Positions 17,175 to 26,572 of a stretch of 64,000 nucleotides of DNA are shown here, one piece after another (the first letter of the stretch is position 1; each line of letters begins with the position of its first letter). Source of the DNA: Burkholderiales bacterium (lineage in GTDB: Bacteria; Pseudomonadota; Gammaproteobacteria; Burkholderiales; Burkholderiaceae_F); NCBI GenBank assembly GCA_020248865.1, contig JADCGS010000033.1, positions 1 to 64,000 of the forward strand, in the 5' to 3' direction. The position numbers and the translations under genes are program-made. The notes under the pieces were generated by a model. It saw nothing but the letters and a program-made list of their open reading frames with translations, made no database searches and had not been told where the DNA came from.

Positions 17175-17833
17175 CGCTCGCCACCGTCCTGCGGCGCGAC
17201 CTGCTGCTGGCGCTGCGCCAGCGCGCCGATGTGTTCAACACCCTGCTGTTCTTCCTGGTGGTGGTGACCATGGTGCCGCTGGGCGTGGGCCCGGAGCTGG
17301 AGACGCTGCGGCGCATCGCCCCCGGGGTGATCTGGGTGGCGGCGCTGCTGGCGGCCATCCTGTCGCTGAACCGGCTGTTCGCCAACGACTATGCCGACGG
17401 CACGCTCGAGCAGATGCTGCTGACCGGCGAGCCGCTGCCGCTGATCGTGATGGCCAAGTGCCTGGCGCACTGGCTCGTGACCGGGCTGCCGATCACGCTC
17501 ATGGCGTGGTTGCTGGGCGTCATGTTCAGCCTGCCGCCCGATGCCATTGCCATCCTGATGGTCTCGCTGCTGCTCGGTACCCCCGCGCTGTCGCTGATCG
17601 GCGCGGTCGGCGCCGCCCTGACCCTGGGTCTGCGCGGCGGCGGCGTGCTCATCACGCTGCTCGTGCTGCCCTTGTACGTGCCGGTGCTCATTTTTGGTGC
17701 CGGCGGCGTCGAGGCGGTGGCCGGCGGCCTGTCGGCGCAGGGCCATCTGCTGGTCCTGGGCGCCCTGAGCCTGGGCGCGACCGTACTGGCCCCATGGGCA
17801 ATCGCCGCGGCGCTGCGGATTTCTATGGAATGA
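17171..17833 (+). CDS. ccmB: Heme exporter permease CcmB
   Basis: A 220-aa inner-membrane protein with about six transmembrane segments, the usual CcmB size. It contains the family-typical ALRQRADVFNTLLFF near the N terminus, LFANDYADGTLEQML in the middle and PLYVPVLIFGAGG in the C-terminal half. It pairs with CcmA to form the ABC module that resets CcmE during heme delivery. The start overlaps the ccmA stop by four bases. A gap of 123 bases separates it from ccmC, larger than the other joints in this operon. Confidence 0.95.
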   Translation: MTLATVLRRDLLLALRQRADVFNTLLFFLVVVTMVPLGVGPELETLRRIAPGVIWVAALLAAILSLNRLFANDYADGTLEQMLLTGEPLPLIVMAKCLAHWLVTGLPITLMAWLLGVMFSLPPDAIAILMVSLLLGTPALSLIGAVGAALTLGLRGGGVLITLLVLPLYVPVLIFGAGGVEAVAGGLSAQGHLLVLGALSLGATVLAPWAIAAALRISME

Positions 17834-17956
17834 TCGCGGTCAAAGGTCGCGTTACGTGACTGGTTACAGTCGCGGTCAGACCAGATCAATCGCCGGCCGG
17901 GCGCGGGGAGCGCCACCGGTTCCGGGACCCCCAGGGCCCGATCACAAGAAGCGCCA

Positions 17957-18733
17957 ATGAACACCGTTGCCACGCGTCCGGCCCCCGAGGGGGGCGGCTT
18001 CAGCCTGTTCCGCTATGCGGCGCCGCACGTGTTTTACCCGCTCGCGGGCAAGCTGGTGCCGCTGTTTGCCGTGCTGGCCACGGTGCTGGCCGCCATCGGT
18101 CTGTACATGGGCTTCTTCGTTGCGCCGACCGACTTTCAGCAGGGCGACTCGTACCGGATCATCTTCATCCACGTACCGACGGCCTGGATGGCGATGTTCC
18201 TGTACCTGGTGATGGCGTTCTGGGCGGCCATCGGCCTGGCGTTCAACACCCGCCTGTCGATGATCATGGCGCACAGCCTGGCGCCCACCGGCGCGCTGAT
18301 GGCCTTCATCGCATTGTGGACCGGCGCCTTCTGGGGCCGCCCGACCTGGGGCACCTATTGGGTGTGGGACGCGCGCCTGACCTCGACGCTGATCCTGCTG
18401 TTCCTGTACCTCGGTTACATCGGCCTGCAGGCGGCCATCGACGACACGCGCCGCGCCGACAAGGCCAGCGCCGTGCTGGCGCTGGTGGGCGTGGTCAACG
18501 TGCCGATCATCTATTTCTCGGTCCAGTGGTGGAACACGCTGCACCAGGGCGCCAGCGTCAAGCCCGGCGGCTCGACCATGGCCACCGTCATGCTGACCGC
18601 GATGATGATCATGGTGTTTGCGTTCTGGATGTACTGCATCGCGATCGCGCTGTACCGTGCCCGCGTGCTGATCCTGGAGCGCGAGAAGCGCGCGCAGTGG
18701 GTCGCCGAGATGGTGGCCGCGGGCAAGGCCTAG
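17957..18733 (+). CDS. ccmC: Heme exporter protein CcmC
   Basis: A 258-aa polytopic membrane protein of the heme-handling family. The tryptophan-rich WWD motif lies at about residues 126-141 ([15 protein letters not shown]). The flanking conserved histidines are H72 (IFIHVPTAW) and H196 (WWNTLHQG). CcmC loads heme onto CcmE at the periplasmic face. The ATG at 17957 follows AAGAAG. CcmD begins 12 bases after the stop. Confidence 0.96.
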   Translation: MNTVATRPAPEGGGFSLFRYAAPHVFYPLAGKLVPLFAVLATVLAAIGLYMGFFVAPTDFQQGDSYRIIFIHVPTAWMAMFLYLVMAFWAAIGLAFNTRLSMIMAHSLAPTGALMAFIALWTGAFWGRPTWGTYWVWDARLTSTLILLFLYLGYIGLQAAIDDTRRADKASAVLALVGVVNVPIIYFSVQWWNTLHQGASVKPGGSTMATVMLTAMMIMVFAFWMYCIAIALYRARVLILEREKRAQWVAEMVAAGKA

Positions 18734-18744
18734 GGGAGTCGGTC

Positions 18745-18945
18745 ATGCAGTGGGGATCGCTGGAGAATTTTCTCGAGATGGGGGGCTACGGCTTCTTCGT
18801 CTGGAGTTCGTACGGCATGTGTGTGGCGATCGTGGTGGCGGAGCTCGTCATGGGCCGCGCCCGGCGCCGGCGCGCGCTCGCCGAGGTGGCGCGCGAGTCG
18901 CAACTGGCGGCCCAGCGGGCGGTCGCCGCGCAGGGGAGGTCCTGA
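18745..18945 (+). CDS. ccmD: Heme exporter small subunit CcmD
   Basis: A 66-aa protein with one transmembrane helix ([17 protein letters not shown]) and a basic cytoplasmic tail ([11 protein letters not shown]), preceded by the family-typical [13 protein letters not shown]. CcmD stabilises the CcmABC-CcmE complex and is needed for CcmE release. The ATG at 18745 has GGGGAG upstream. The stop shares one base with the ccmE start (TGATG). Confidence 0.93.
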   Translation: MQWGSLENFLEMGGYGFFVWSSYGMCVAIVVAELVMGRARRRRALAEVARESQLAAQRAVAAQGRS

Positions 18946-19421
18946 TGAAGCCACGTCACAAGCGCATGGCGCTGATCGCCGGCGGGGTCGCGGTGCTGGG
19001 TGTGTGCACCACGCTGCTGCTGAACGCCTTCAACGACAACCTGGTGTTCTTCTTCTCGCCGTCGGACGTGGCGGCGGCCAAGGCGCCGAAGGACCGCACT
19101 TTCCGCATCGGCGGCGTGGTCGAGCAGGGCAGCGTCAAGCGCGACGGCATCATGGTGAGCTTCCGCGTCACCGACACCGCGCACACCGTCAACGTCAGCT
19201 ACCAGGGCATCCTGCCCGACCTGTTCCGCGAGGGCCAGGGCGTGGTGGCCAATGGCAAGCTGGGCACCGACGGGGTGTTCCGCGCCAGCGAGGTGCTGGC
19301 CAAGCACGACGAGAACTACATGCCGCCCGAGGCGGCCCATGCGGTCGAGCAGGCCCACAAGGCCGCCCAGAGCATGAAGGGCGGCGACACCTACGGCGGC
19401 AAGCCCGCCGCCTACAAGTGA
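18945..19421 (+). CDS. ccmE: Heme chaperone CcmE
   Basis: A 158-aa protein with an N-terminal membrane anchor (about residues 8-27) and a periplasmic OB-fold domain ending in the heme-binding motif [13 protein letters not shown]121 is the residue expected to bind heme covalently and Y125 the axial tyrosine. It takes heme from CcmC and delivers it to CcmF/H for ligation to apocytochromes. The start overlaps the ccmD stop by one base. Confidence 0.96.
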   Translation: MKPRHKRMALIAGGVAVLGVCTTLLLNAFNDNLVFFFSPSDVAAAKAPKDRTFRIGGVVEQGSVKRDGIMVSFRVTDTAHTVNVSYQGILPDLFREGQGVVANGKLGTDGVFRASEVLAKHDENYMPPEAAHAVEQAHKAAQSMKGGDTYGGKPAAYK

Positions 19422-19498
19422 AGTAAACCACTGAACCGAGCGGCGCGCCACGGGCACCCGCTACGCACTGACCACGCCATCTCCCCGGACCGACTCCC

Positions 19499-21505
19499 AT
19501 GATTCCTGAACTTGGCCACTTTGCGATGGTCCTCGCCCTGCTGCTGGCGCTCGCGCAGGGCGCGCTCGGCATCGCCGGCGCCCACAAGGGCGTGCGCGAG
19601 TGGATGGCGGTGGCGCGACCGGTGGCCATCGGCCAGTTCGTGTTCGTGGCCTTTGCCTGGTTCTGCCTGGTGTGGTCGTTCGTGCACGACGACTTCACGG
19701 TGGTGAACGTCGCGCAGAACTCCAACACGCTGCTGCCCTTCTGGTACAAGGTTGCGGCCTCCTGGGGCTCGCACGAGGGCTCGCTGCTGCTGTGGGTGCT
19801 GATGCTGGCGGGCTGGGGCTTCGCGGTGGCGGTGTTCAGTCGCCATCTGCCCCAGGAGATGGTGGCGCGCGTGCTCGGCGTGATGGGCCTGGTGGCCGTG
19901 GGCTTCATCCTCTTCATGATCGCCACCTCCGACCCGTTCGACCGCCTGTTCCCGCCGGCGGCCGAGGGGCGCGACCTGAACCCGCTGCTGCAGGATCCGG
20001 GCATGGTGTTCCACCCGCCGCTGCTTTACATGGGCTATGTCGGCTTCTCGGTGGCCTTCGCCTTCGCGATCGCCGCGCTGCTCGGCGGCCGGCTCGACGC
20101 GGCTTGGGCGCGCTGGTCGCGGCCCTGGGTCACGGTGGCCTGGTGCTTCCTCACGCTGGGCATCGCACTGGGCTCCTGGTGGGCCTATTACGAGCTGGGC
20201 TGGGGCGGCTGGTGGTTCTGGGACCCGGTCGAGAACGCCTCCTTCATGCCCTGGCTGGTCGGCACCGCGCTGATCCACTCGCTGGCGGTCACCGAGAAGC
20301 GCGGCACCTTCAAGGCCTGGACCGTGCTGCTGGCGATCTTTGCCTTCTCGCTGTCGCTGCTGGGCACCTTCCTCGTGCGCTCGGGCGTGCTGACCAGCGT
20401 CCATGCATTTGCCACCGACCCGCAGCGCGGCGTGTTCATCCTCGCCTTCCTGGTGGTGGTGATCGGCTCGTCGCTGGCGCTGTTTGCCTACCGCGCGCCC
20501 AAGGTGGGCATCGGCGGCCGCTTCGACGCGGTGTCGCGCGAGTCGCTGCTCCTGGGCAACAACATCCTGCTGGCGGTGGCCTGCGGCGCGGTGATGCTGG
20601 GCACGCTGTATCCGCTGTTCCTCGACGCGCTCAACCTCGGCAAGATCTCGGTCGGTCCGCCGTACTTCGACACGGTGTTCGTTCCGATCATGGCGCCGCT
20701 GGTGTTCCTGATGGGCATCGGTCCGCTGGCCCGCTGGAAGGGCGCCAGCCTGCCGGACCTCGTCACCCGGCTCAAGTGGGCGCTGATGATCTCGCTGGTG
20801 CTGGGGCTGACGCTGCCCTTCCTGCCGAGCGCCGACCGCCAGATGCCGTGGTCGCCGATGGCCGCCTTCGGCTACTGGATGGCCGCATGGATCGTGGTGG
20901 CCACGTTCGAGATCATCCGCCACCAGATTCGCCATGCGCCGGGCAGCCTGCTGGCGCGCCTGGGCAGCCAGCCGCGCGCCTGGTGGGGCATGGTGGTGGC
21001 GCACCTGGGGGTGGCGGTGTTCATCGTCGGCGTGACCTCGGTGCGCGGCTACGAAGTCGAGCGCGACGTCAAGATGGCCATTGGCGACACCGTCAAGGTC
21101 GACGAGTACACCTTCAAGTTCAACGGCGTGCGCGAAGTGCGCGGACCCAACTACGTGGCCGCGCAGGGCGACGTGACGCTGTTCAAGGGTGAGCGCAAGA
21201 TCGACGACCTCAAGCCCGAGAAGCGCGTCTACTTCGCGCAAAGCCAGATGCCGATGACCGAGGCGTCGATCCGCACCAGCCCGATCGGCGACGTCTATGT
21301 GTCGCTCGGCGAGCAGGTCGACGACAAGGGCGGCTGGACCCTGCGCGTGTACTACAAGCCCTTCGTGACCTGGATCTGGGGCGGCTGCGCGCTGATGGCG
21401 TTCGGCGGTTTCCTGGCCGCCTTCGACCGCCGCTACCGCGTGCTGGCCCGCAAGGACGAGATGGTTCCCACGGCCGCCGACGGCGCGCGTCCGGCGGCGG
21501 CCTGA
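19499..21505 (+). CDS. ccmF: Cytochrome c heme lyase subunit CcmF
   Basis: A 668-aa protein with about 14-15 transmembrane segments. The WWD heme-handling motif lies at residues 234-253 (GWGGWWFWDPVENASFMPWL), and conserved histidines flank it, e.g. H92 (GSHEGSLLLW), H172 (FHPPLLYMGY) and H278 (LIHSLAVTEK). CcmF with CcmH/I forms the heme lyase that attaches heme to the CXXCH cysteines of translocated apocytochromes. It is spaced 77 bases after ccmE and 17 bases before ccmG. With 48 heme sites encoded upstream, this lyase is the obvious local supplier. Confidence 0.96.
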   Translation: MIPELGHFAMVLALLLALAQGALGIAGAHKGVREWMAVARPVAIGQFVFVAFAWFCLVWSFVHDDFTVVNVAQNSNTLLPFWYKVAASWGSHEGSLLLWVLMLAGWGFAVAVFSRHLPQEMVARVLGVMGLVAVGFILFMIATSDPFDRLFPPAAEGRDLNPLLQDPGMVFHPPLLYMGYVGFSVAFAFAIAALLGGRLDAAWARWSRPWVTVAWCFLTLGIALGSWWAYYELGWGGWWFWDPVENASFMPWLVGTALIHSLAVTEKRGTFKAWTVLLAIFAFSLSLLGTFLVRSGVLTSVHAFATDPQRGVFILAFLVVVIGSSLALFAYRAPKVGIGGRFDAVSRESLLLGNNILLAVACGAVMLGTLYPLFLDALNLGKISVGPPYFDTVFVPIMAPLVFLMGIGPLARWKGASLPDLVTRLKWALMISLVLGLTLPFLPSADRQMPWSPMAAFGYWMAAWIVVATFEIIRHQIRHAPGSLLARLGSQPRAWWGMVVAHLGVAVFIVGVTSVRGYEVERDVKMAIGDTVKVDEYTFKFNGVREVRGPNYVAAQGDVTLFKGERKIDDLKPEKRVYFAQSQMPMTEASIRTSPIGDVYVSLGEQVDDKGGWTLRVYYKPFVTWIWGGCALMAFGGFLAAFDRRYRVLARKDEMVPTAADGARPAAA

Positions 21506-21522
21506 ACCGGCAGGCGGGTGCG

Positions 21523-22101
21523 ATGAGTGCCGTTGCCGCCGAGGCCGCCAAGTCGTCGACGATGAAGCGCGTCGTACTGTTCCTGCTGCCGCTGGCCGCG
21601 TTCATCGGCCTGTCGGTGTTCCTGTTCAAGGGGCTGTGGCTAAATCCGCGCGAGGTGCCCAGCCCGCTGATCGGCAAGCCGGCGCCGGTGTTCGAGCGGC
21701 CCCTGCTGCATCGGGGCGACGTGCAGTTTTCCAGCAAGGACCTGCTGGGGCAGGTGTGGATCTTCAACGTCTGGGCGTCGTGGTGCGGCCCGTGCCGCCA
21801 GGAGCATCCGCTGTTCAACGACCTGGCCGCGCAGAAGCTGGTGCCGATCGTCGGCATGAACTACAAGGACCAGCCGGGCAATGCCCTGAAGTGGCTCAAC
21901 GAGCTGGGCGACCCCTACAAGCTGACGGTGGTCGACGCCGACGGCCGCCTGGGCATCGACTTCGGCGTGTATGGCGTGCCCGAGACCTTCGTCATCGACA
22001 AGCAGGGCGTGATCCGGCACAAGCACATCGGTCCGGTCACCGCCGAGGCGATGCAGAAGAAGATCATTCCGCTGGTGCGTGAACTGCAGAAGCAACCATG
22101 A
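21523..22101 (+). CDS. ccmG: Thiol:disulfide interchange protein CcmG/DsbE
   Basis: A 192-aa membrane-anchored thioredoxin-fold protein: one N-terminal transmembrane helix (about residues 16-40), then a thioredoxin domain with the active site WCGPC (Cys88, Cys91) and the family motif GVYGVPETFVIDKQG. It keeps the heme-ligating cysteines of apocytochromes reduced in the periplasm. A second in-frame ATG at codon 14 (21562) is an equally possible start. It overlaps ccmH by four bases (ATGA). Confidence 0.95.
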   Translation: MSAVAAEAAKSSTMKRVVLFLLPLAAFIGLSVFLFKGLWLNPREVPSPLIGKPAPVFERPLLHRGDVQFSSKDLLGQVWIFNVWASWCGPCRQEHPLFNDLAAQKLVPIVGMNYKDQPGNALKWLNELGDPYKLTVVDADGRLGIDFGVYGVPETFVIDKQGVIRHKHIGPVTAEAMQKKIIPLVRELQKQP

Positions 22102-22613
22102 AGCGGCTCACCCGACTCGTTTGCGTGCTCGCAGCGCTGCTGCTGGCGGCGGCGGCTTACGCGCAGGGCGGCGCGCCGGCCAAGGCGCCGCCGCAGGGCT
22201 TCACCACCACCGCCAAGCCCACCGAGAACGACCCGGTGTCGGCGCGGCGCGAGCACGAGCTCGCCAGGCAGCTGCGCTGCCTGGTGTGCCAGAACGAGAC
22301 GATTGCCGAATCGCGCGCCGACCTGGCCGTGGACCTGCGGCGCCAGGTGCGCGAGCAGATCGCCGCCGGCCGGAGCGATTCGCAGATCATCGACTTCATG
22401 ACCCAGCGCTACGGCGACTTCGTGCTCTACAGTCCGCCGCTCAAGGGCACCACCCTGCTGCTGTGGTTCGGGCCCTTTGCGCTGCTGCTGGTCGGCGCCC
22501 TGGTGGCGTGGCGCGTGGTGGCCGCGCGCAAGGCGGTCGTCGCGCCGGCACCGCTGTCGGATGAGGAGCGGGCGCGCGCTGCCGCGATGCTCGCCGGGGA
22601 GCGCAATTCATGA
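22098..22613 (+). CDS. ccmH: Cytochrome c maturation protein CcmH
   Basis: A 171-aa protein with a signal peptide (to about residue 22), the redox motif LRCLVCQN (Cys61, Cys64) in the periplasmic three-helix domain, and a C-terminal transmembrane helix (about 121-140). This is the short CcmH/CcmL form without TPRs, whose thiols reduce apocytochrome disulfides before heme ligation. It overlaps both neighbours by four bases (ATGA), so ccmG-ccmH-ccmI are translationally coupled. Confidence 0.95.
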   Translation: MKRLTRLVCVLAALLLAAAAYAQGGAPAKAPPQGFTTTAKPTENDPVSARREHELARQLRCLVCQNETIAESRADLAVDLRRQVREQIAAGRSDSQIIDFMTQRYGDFVLYSPPLKGTTLLLWFGPFALLLVGALVAWRVVAARKAVVAPAPLSDEERARAAAMLAGERNS

Positions 22614-23947
22614 TCACCTTCATCGCCCTGGCGATCGCGCTGGTCGCGCTCGCCATGGCCTTCGTCCTGCTGCCGCTGCTGCGCAACCGCGCGGGCAGCG
22701 ACATCGACCGTGCCAGCGCCAACCTGGGCATCCTCAAGGACCAGCTCGCCGAACTCGAGAACGATCATCGGCGCGGCTCCGTGTCCGACGCGCACTATGC
22801 CGAGGCCAAGGCCGAGCTCGAGCGGCGCGTGCTCGAGGAAGTGCAGGCCGGCCAGCCGGCCGCCGGCGTGCGCCACAAGGGCGCGGTGCAGGCAGCCGCC
22901 GTCACGCTGGCGCTGGTGCTGCCGATCGGCTCGGCGCTGATCTACGCGCGTCTGGGCGATCCGCAGGCGTTCGGCTCGGCGCGGGTGCAGGCCGCCGACG
23001 ACGGCCATGCGATGGCACCCGAGCAGATCGAGAAGATGCTCGGCTCGCTCAAGGAGCGGCTGGCCCGGGAGCCCGACAACGCCAACGGCTGGGCCACGCT
23101 GGCCCGCACCTACTACTCGATGGGCCGGTTCGGCGAGGCCGCGGACGCCTACGGCAAGCTGGTCAAGCTCGTCCCCGACAACGCCGACATCCTGGCCGAC
23201 TACGCCGACTCGCTCGCCATGGCGCGCGGCCGCCAGCTGGCCGGCGAGCCGATGGCGCTGATCGCCAAGGCGCTCAAGCTCGACCCCACCCAGTGGAAGG
23301 CGCTGGCGATGGCCGGCACCGAGGCGTTCGAGCGCCGCGACTTCCAGGCGGCGGTCGATTACTGGGAGCGCCTGCAGACCACGCTGCCGCCCGACGCGCC
23401 GATCGCGCAGCAGATTGCCCGCAGCATTGCCGACGCCCGCGTGGCCGGCAAGATGCCGCCGGCGCCGGTGGCGCAGAACACGGCGCCCGGCTCCGCCGGC
23501 TTGCCGCCCGACCATCCGCCGCGGGTCTCCAGGGCGCCCGGCGCCGCCGCCAGCGAGGCCGGCAAGGGCGGCGCGCCCGCGCCGGCAGCCGCCGCCGGCA
23601 AGGCGAGCGTCGGCGGCACCATCGAGATCGGCGGCGACCTCAAGGGCAAGGCGGGCCCGAACGACCGCGTGTTCATCTTCGCGCGGCCGGCCGATGGCTC
23701 GCGCATGCCGCTGGCCCTGACCTCGGTGCAGGTCAAGGACCTGCCGGCCCGCTTCACGCTCGACGAGACCATGGCCATGTCGCCCAACCTGACGCTGGCC
23801 AACGCGACCACCGAGGTCGTGATCGGCGCACGGGTGTCCAAGAGCGGCTCGCCGATGCCCAACCCGGGCGACCTGGAGGGCCTGTCCAGGCCGGTCAAGG
23901 TCGGTGCCCGGGACGTCAACGTCCGCATCGACCGCGTGCTGCCGTAG
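22610..23947 (+). CDS. ccmI: Cytochrome c biogenesis TPR protein CcmI/CycH
   Basis: A 445-aa protein. The N-terminal part has two membrane helices around a cytoplasmic loop (ILKDQLAELENDHRRG is typical of CcmI). It is followed by TPR-like repeats (about residues 140-275: NGWATLARTYYSMGRFGEAADAYGKL), an Ala/Pro-rich linker (about 285-335) and a C-terminal beta-rich CycH domain (VFIFARPADGSRMPLAL). It binds the C-terminal helix of apocytochromes and hands them to CcmF/H. It closes the ccm operon; 262 bases without a recognisable gene follow before hemG. Confidence 0.92.
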   Translation: MITFIALAIALVALAMAFVLLPLLRNRAGSDIDRASANLGILKDQLAELENDHRRGSVSDAHYAEAKAELERRVLEEVQAGQPAAGVRHKGAVQAAAVTLALVLPIGSALIYARLGDPQAFGSARVQAADDGHAMAPEQIEKMLGSLKERLAREPDNANGWATLARTYYSMGRFGEAADAYGKLVKLVPDNADILADYADSLAMARGRQLAGEPMALIAKALKLDPTQWKALAMAGTEAFERRDFQAAVDYWERLQTTLPPDAPIAQQIARSIADARVAGKMPPAPVAQNTAPGSAGLPPDHPPRVSRAPGAAASEAGKGGAPAPAAAAGKASVGGTIEIGGDLKGKAGPNDRVFIFARPADGSRMPLALTSVQVKDLPARFTLDETMAMSPNLTLANATTEVVIGARVSKSGSPMPNPGDLEGLSRPVKVGARDVNVRIDRVLP

Positions 23948-24209
23948 CAGCCCCGGTAGACCTTCGGATCTGCCGGAGGATGCGTCTTTCCATCCACGCG
24001 GCGCCTCATGCGGCGGCGGCAGCCGCGCTGCGGGGTTCTGCGGTCCCGCCGGGCGCGCGCCGCGAGTAGGATGGAACCGCGGGGGCGCGGGACGGCCGCA
24101 ACGTCGTCCCGCGCGGCGGCGGCCGCTGCGCCGGCCTTTGACCCTGCGCATGGCGCGCACCGCCCGGCGCGCGTGCAATCGGCCTCGTGCTGCTGCCGGA
24201 GAGCGTGCC

Positions 24210-25667
24210 ATGACCCAGTCTGCGTCCCGTGCTGCCGATGTCATCGTCGTCGGCGCCGGCCTTTCGGGGCTGACGCTCGCCTTCGAACTGGCCGAGCACG
24301 GCCACGAGGTCGAGGTGCTCGAAGCCGCCCTGCATCCGGGCGGGGTGATCGGTTCGCACCGGCGCGAGGTCGGCGCGGGCGGCGGGGAGGCGCTGTACGA
24401 GTACGGCCCCAATTCCGCGATGGACACCTCCCCCAGGGTCAACGAGATGCTGCATGCGCTGGGCGTGCATGACGAGCGCATCGATGCACAGCTGGCCGCC
24501 CGCAAGCGCTATGTGCTGCGCGACGGCCGCCTGGTGGCTGCGCCGTCGGGCCCGCTGTCGTTCCTGACCACGCCGCTACTGTCGGCGCGCAGCAAGTGGG
24601 CGCTGCTGCGCGAGCCCTTCGTGCCGCGGGGCCCGGCCGGCGTCGACGAAGACGTTGCCCACTTCGTCGAGCGGCGGCTCGGCCGCGAATGGCTCGACTA
24701 CGCCGTCGAGCCGCTGCTCGGCGGCATCTATGCCGGCAATCCGCGGGAGATCTCGCTGGCCGCGGCCTTTCCCCGGCTGCACGCGCTCGAGCGGGACCAT
24801 GGCAGCCTGCTGGGCGGCGCGCTGCGCGGCGCGCGAGCGGGTCGCCGCGCTGCCCGCAGCGAAGGCCGCGTGGCCCGGCAGCGCGCGGTGAGCTTCAGCT
24901 TCCGGCGCGGCATGCAGACCCTCACCGACGCGCTGGCGCTGCGCGTGGGCCGCCTGATTTGCGCGGCCCGCGTGGAGTCGCTGTGGCGCGACGGCGACGG
25001 CACCTGGGTGGTCGGGGTGCAGCGGCGCGGCGAGCGTTTCGAGCGCCGCGCGCGCGCGGTGGTGCTGGCGGTACCGGCCTACGAGGCGGCCAAGCTCGTG
25101 CTGCCGCTGGCGGTGGACGTGGCCCATGCGCTGGAGGGCATCGTCTATCCGCCGCTGGCCACCGTGACCACCGTCTACCGCCGCGGCGACGTGCGGCACC
25201 CGCTCGACGGCTTCGGCTTCCTTGCGCCGCGCGTGGAGCACCCGCCGGTGCTGGGCACGCTGTTCTGCAGCTCGATGTTCGCGCACCGTGCGCCGGTCGG
25301 CTTCGTGACGCTGACGAGCTTCGTCGGCGGTCGCCGCAATCCGGAACTCGCGCAGGGCAGCGAGCAACTGATCACCGCCAACGTCCTGCGCTCCAACCAG
25401 CGCTTTCTCGGCGCGGGCGAGCCGTTGTTCGCCGTGGTCCGCAAGTGGCCGCGCGCCATTCCGCAGTACACCCTGGGCCACGCCGAGCGGCTGGCGCGCG
25501 TGGAGCGGCTCGAAGCCACGCTGCCGGGGCTGCGCTTCTGCTGCAACTGGCGCGGCGGCGTGTCGATCGCCGACTGCATCGACTCCGGCATGAGCGGCGC
25601 CGATCGCGTATCGGCCTGGCTGAAGGCCGACACCGCCCGCCAGCCCGACCTGCGCGCCGCGTGCTGA
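24210..25667 (+). CDS. hemY: Protoporphyrinogen oxidase, HemY (HemG-superfamily FAD) type
   Basis: A 485-aa flavoprotein with an N-terminal Rossmann FAD site (VIVVGAGLSGLTLAFELAEHG, of which GAGLSG is the dinucleotide-binding turn) and family features such as EYGPNS near residue 68, EPLLGGIYAGNP near 170 and the C-terminal FAD segment GVSIADCIDSG. It oxidises protoporphyrinogen IX to protoporphyrin IX, the penultimate step of heme synthesis. The ATG at 24210 follows GGAGAG. Lying directly after the ccm operon, it ties heme supply to cytochrome maturation, although a 262-base gap leaves co-transcription open. The oxygen-dependent HemY class normally uses O2. Confidence 0.88.
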   Translation: MTQSASRAADVIVVGAGLSGLTLAFELAEHGHEVEVLEAALHPGGVIGSHRREVGAGGGEALYEYGPNSAMDTSPRVNEMLHALGVHDERIDAQLAARKRYVLRDGRLVAAPSGPLSFLTTPLLSARSKWALLREPFVPRGPAGVDEDVAHFVERRLGREWLDYAVEPLLGGIYAGNPREISLAAAFPRLHALERDHGSLLGGALRGARAGRRAARSEGRVARQRAVSFSFRRGMQTLTDALALRVGRLICAARVESLWRDGDGTWVVGVQRRGERFERRARAVVLAVPAYEAAKLVLPLAVDVAHALEGIVYPPLATVTTVYRRGDVRHPLDGFGFLAPRVEHPPVLGTLFCSSMFAHRAPVGFVTLTSFVGGRRNPELAQGSEQLITANVLRSNQRFLGAGEPLFAVVRKWPRAIPQYTLGHAERLARVERLEATLPGLRFCCNWRGGVSIADCIDSGMSGADRVSAWLKADTARQPDLRAAC

Positions 25668-25759
25668 AGCCGGCCCATGGCGCGGCCGGTCGGCGCGCGT
25701 GGCCACTGCATGGGCAGCGCGCCGTTGGACACCCGGCCCGAAAACGCGTAACCTACCAA

Positions 25760-25925
25760 GGCTTGCGCTTTAAGTCCGTCTTTCCTCCGGTCCTCCCCCG
25801 GTCTGCCCGGCCCCTGCGGCCTGCCAGGCCTCGTCGAAGTTCCCCAGGTTTAGCGTCGCTTGATCGTTGGCTCGTCCGGGCACTTGCCTGCGACGATCAT
25901 TTCTCTTTACCTGCAAGGAACTAAA
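25760..25925 (+). promoter_or_regulatory. Long 5' leader of the cold-shock gene
   Basis: The cold-shock gene is preceded by about 165 non-coding bases that are less GC-rich than their surroundings and contain a pyrimidine-rich stretch (TTTCCTCCGGTCCTCCCCC). The leader ends in a good ribosome site, AAGGAACTAAA, before the ATG. Long leaders that refold with temperature are known for cspA-type genes; here only length and position are seen. Confidence 0.35.
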
Positions 25926-26129
25926 ATGGCACAAGGTACCGTCAAGTGGTTCAACGACGCCAAAGGCTTCGGCTTCATCACGCCGGACGATGGCGGCAAG
26001 GATCTGTTCGCGCACTTCTCTGAAATTCAGGCCGGCGGCTTCAAGTCGCTTGCCGAGCAGCAGCGCGTCGAATTCGTGGTCAAGCAAGGGGCCAAGGGCC
26101 CGCAGGCCGCCGAGATCCGCGTTCTGTAG
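25926..26129 (+). CDS. Cold-shock domain protein
   Basis: A 67-aa single cold-shock domain protein. RNP1 (KGFGFI) lies at about residues 15-20 and RNP2 (DLFAHF) at about 31-36, with the family N terminus [14 protein letters not shown]. Such proteins bind single-stranded RNA and melt secondary structure; many are constitutive rather than cold-induced. The ATG follows AAGGA at good spacing. It lies 126 bases before an IF-1 gene, a pairing consistent with a translation and RNA-structure role. Confidence 0.96.
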   Translation: MAQGTVKWFNDAKGFGFITPDDGGKDLFAHFSEIQAGGFKSLAEQQRVEFVVKQGAKGPQAAEIRVL

Positions 26130-26136
26130 TCGCAAT

Positions 26137-26158
26137 GCGCCAGCCTGTGGGCTGGCGC
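26137..26158 (+). terminator. Hairpin downstream of the cold-shock gene
   Basis: GCGCCAGCC and GGCTGGCGC form a perfect 9-bp stem with a TGTG loop, eight bases after the stop codon. No T tract follows, so it may stabilise the message or act as a weak, factor-assisted terminator. Confidence 0.5.
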
Positions 26159-26254
26159 CTGAAGTGCAGGCGGTGCCGGGCCCGGGGCGCGGCGCCCGCC
26201 AACCCTGCCGGGCGCCGTTTACCGCGCCCGGCCACCTGAAAAGGAGCATGCGGA

Positions 26255-26521
26255 TTGGCCAAGGAAGAGCATCTCGAGATGAACGGCACCGTGATCGAGG
26301 TGCTGCCCGACAGCCGTTATCGCGTCACGCTGGACAATGGCCATGAGCTGATCGCCTACTCGGCCGGCAAGATGCGCAAGCACCACATCCGCATCCTGGC
26401 GGGCGACAAGGTGTCGCTCGAAATGTCGCCCTACGACCTCACCAAGGGTCGCATTACCTTCCGTCACCTCGAGCAGCGCAGCGGCGCACCGCGCCCGGCC
26501 GCCGCACCCCGCCGGCGTTAG
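26255..26521 (+). CDS. infA: Translation initiation factor IF-1, extended paralogue
   Basis: An 88-aa protein whose residues 1-72 are IF-1 ([21 protein letters not shown] is typical; the S1-like OB fold continues to [11 protein letters not shown]). A basic, Pro/Ala-rich tail of about 15 residues follows. The start is TTG at 26255, preceded by AAGGAG with an eight-base spacer; the nearby ATG at 26248 is out of frame. Extended IF-1 paralogues beside a cold-shock gene are familiar in Burkholderiales, which carry a standard infA in the ribosomal-protein cluster. IF-1 binds the 30S A site during initiation. The TTG start probably keeps expression low. Confidence 0.93.
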   Translation: MAKEEHLEMNGTVIEVLPDSRYRVTLDNGHELIAYSAGKMRKHHIRILAGDKVSLEMSPYDLTKGRITFRHLEQRSGAPRPAAAPRRR

Positions 26522-26572
26522 CGTCAGCGGCACCGCCGCCAATCGCGGCCGCAGCCGCCCGGTTCCATCCCT

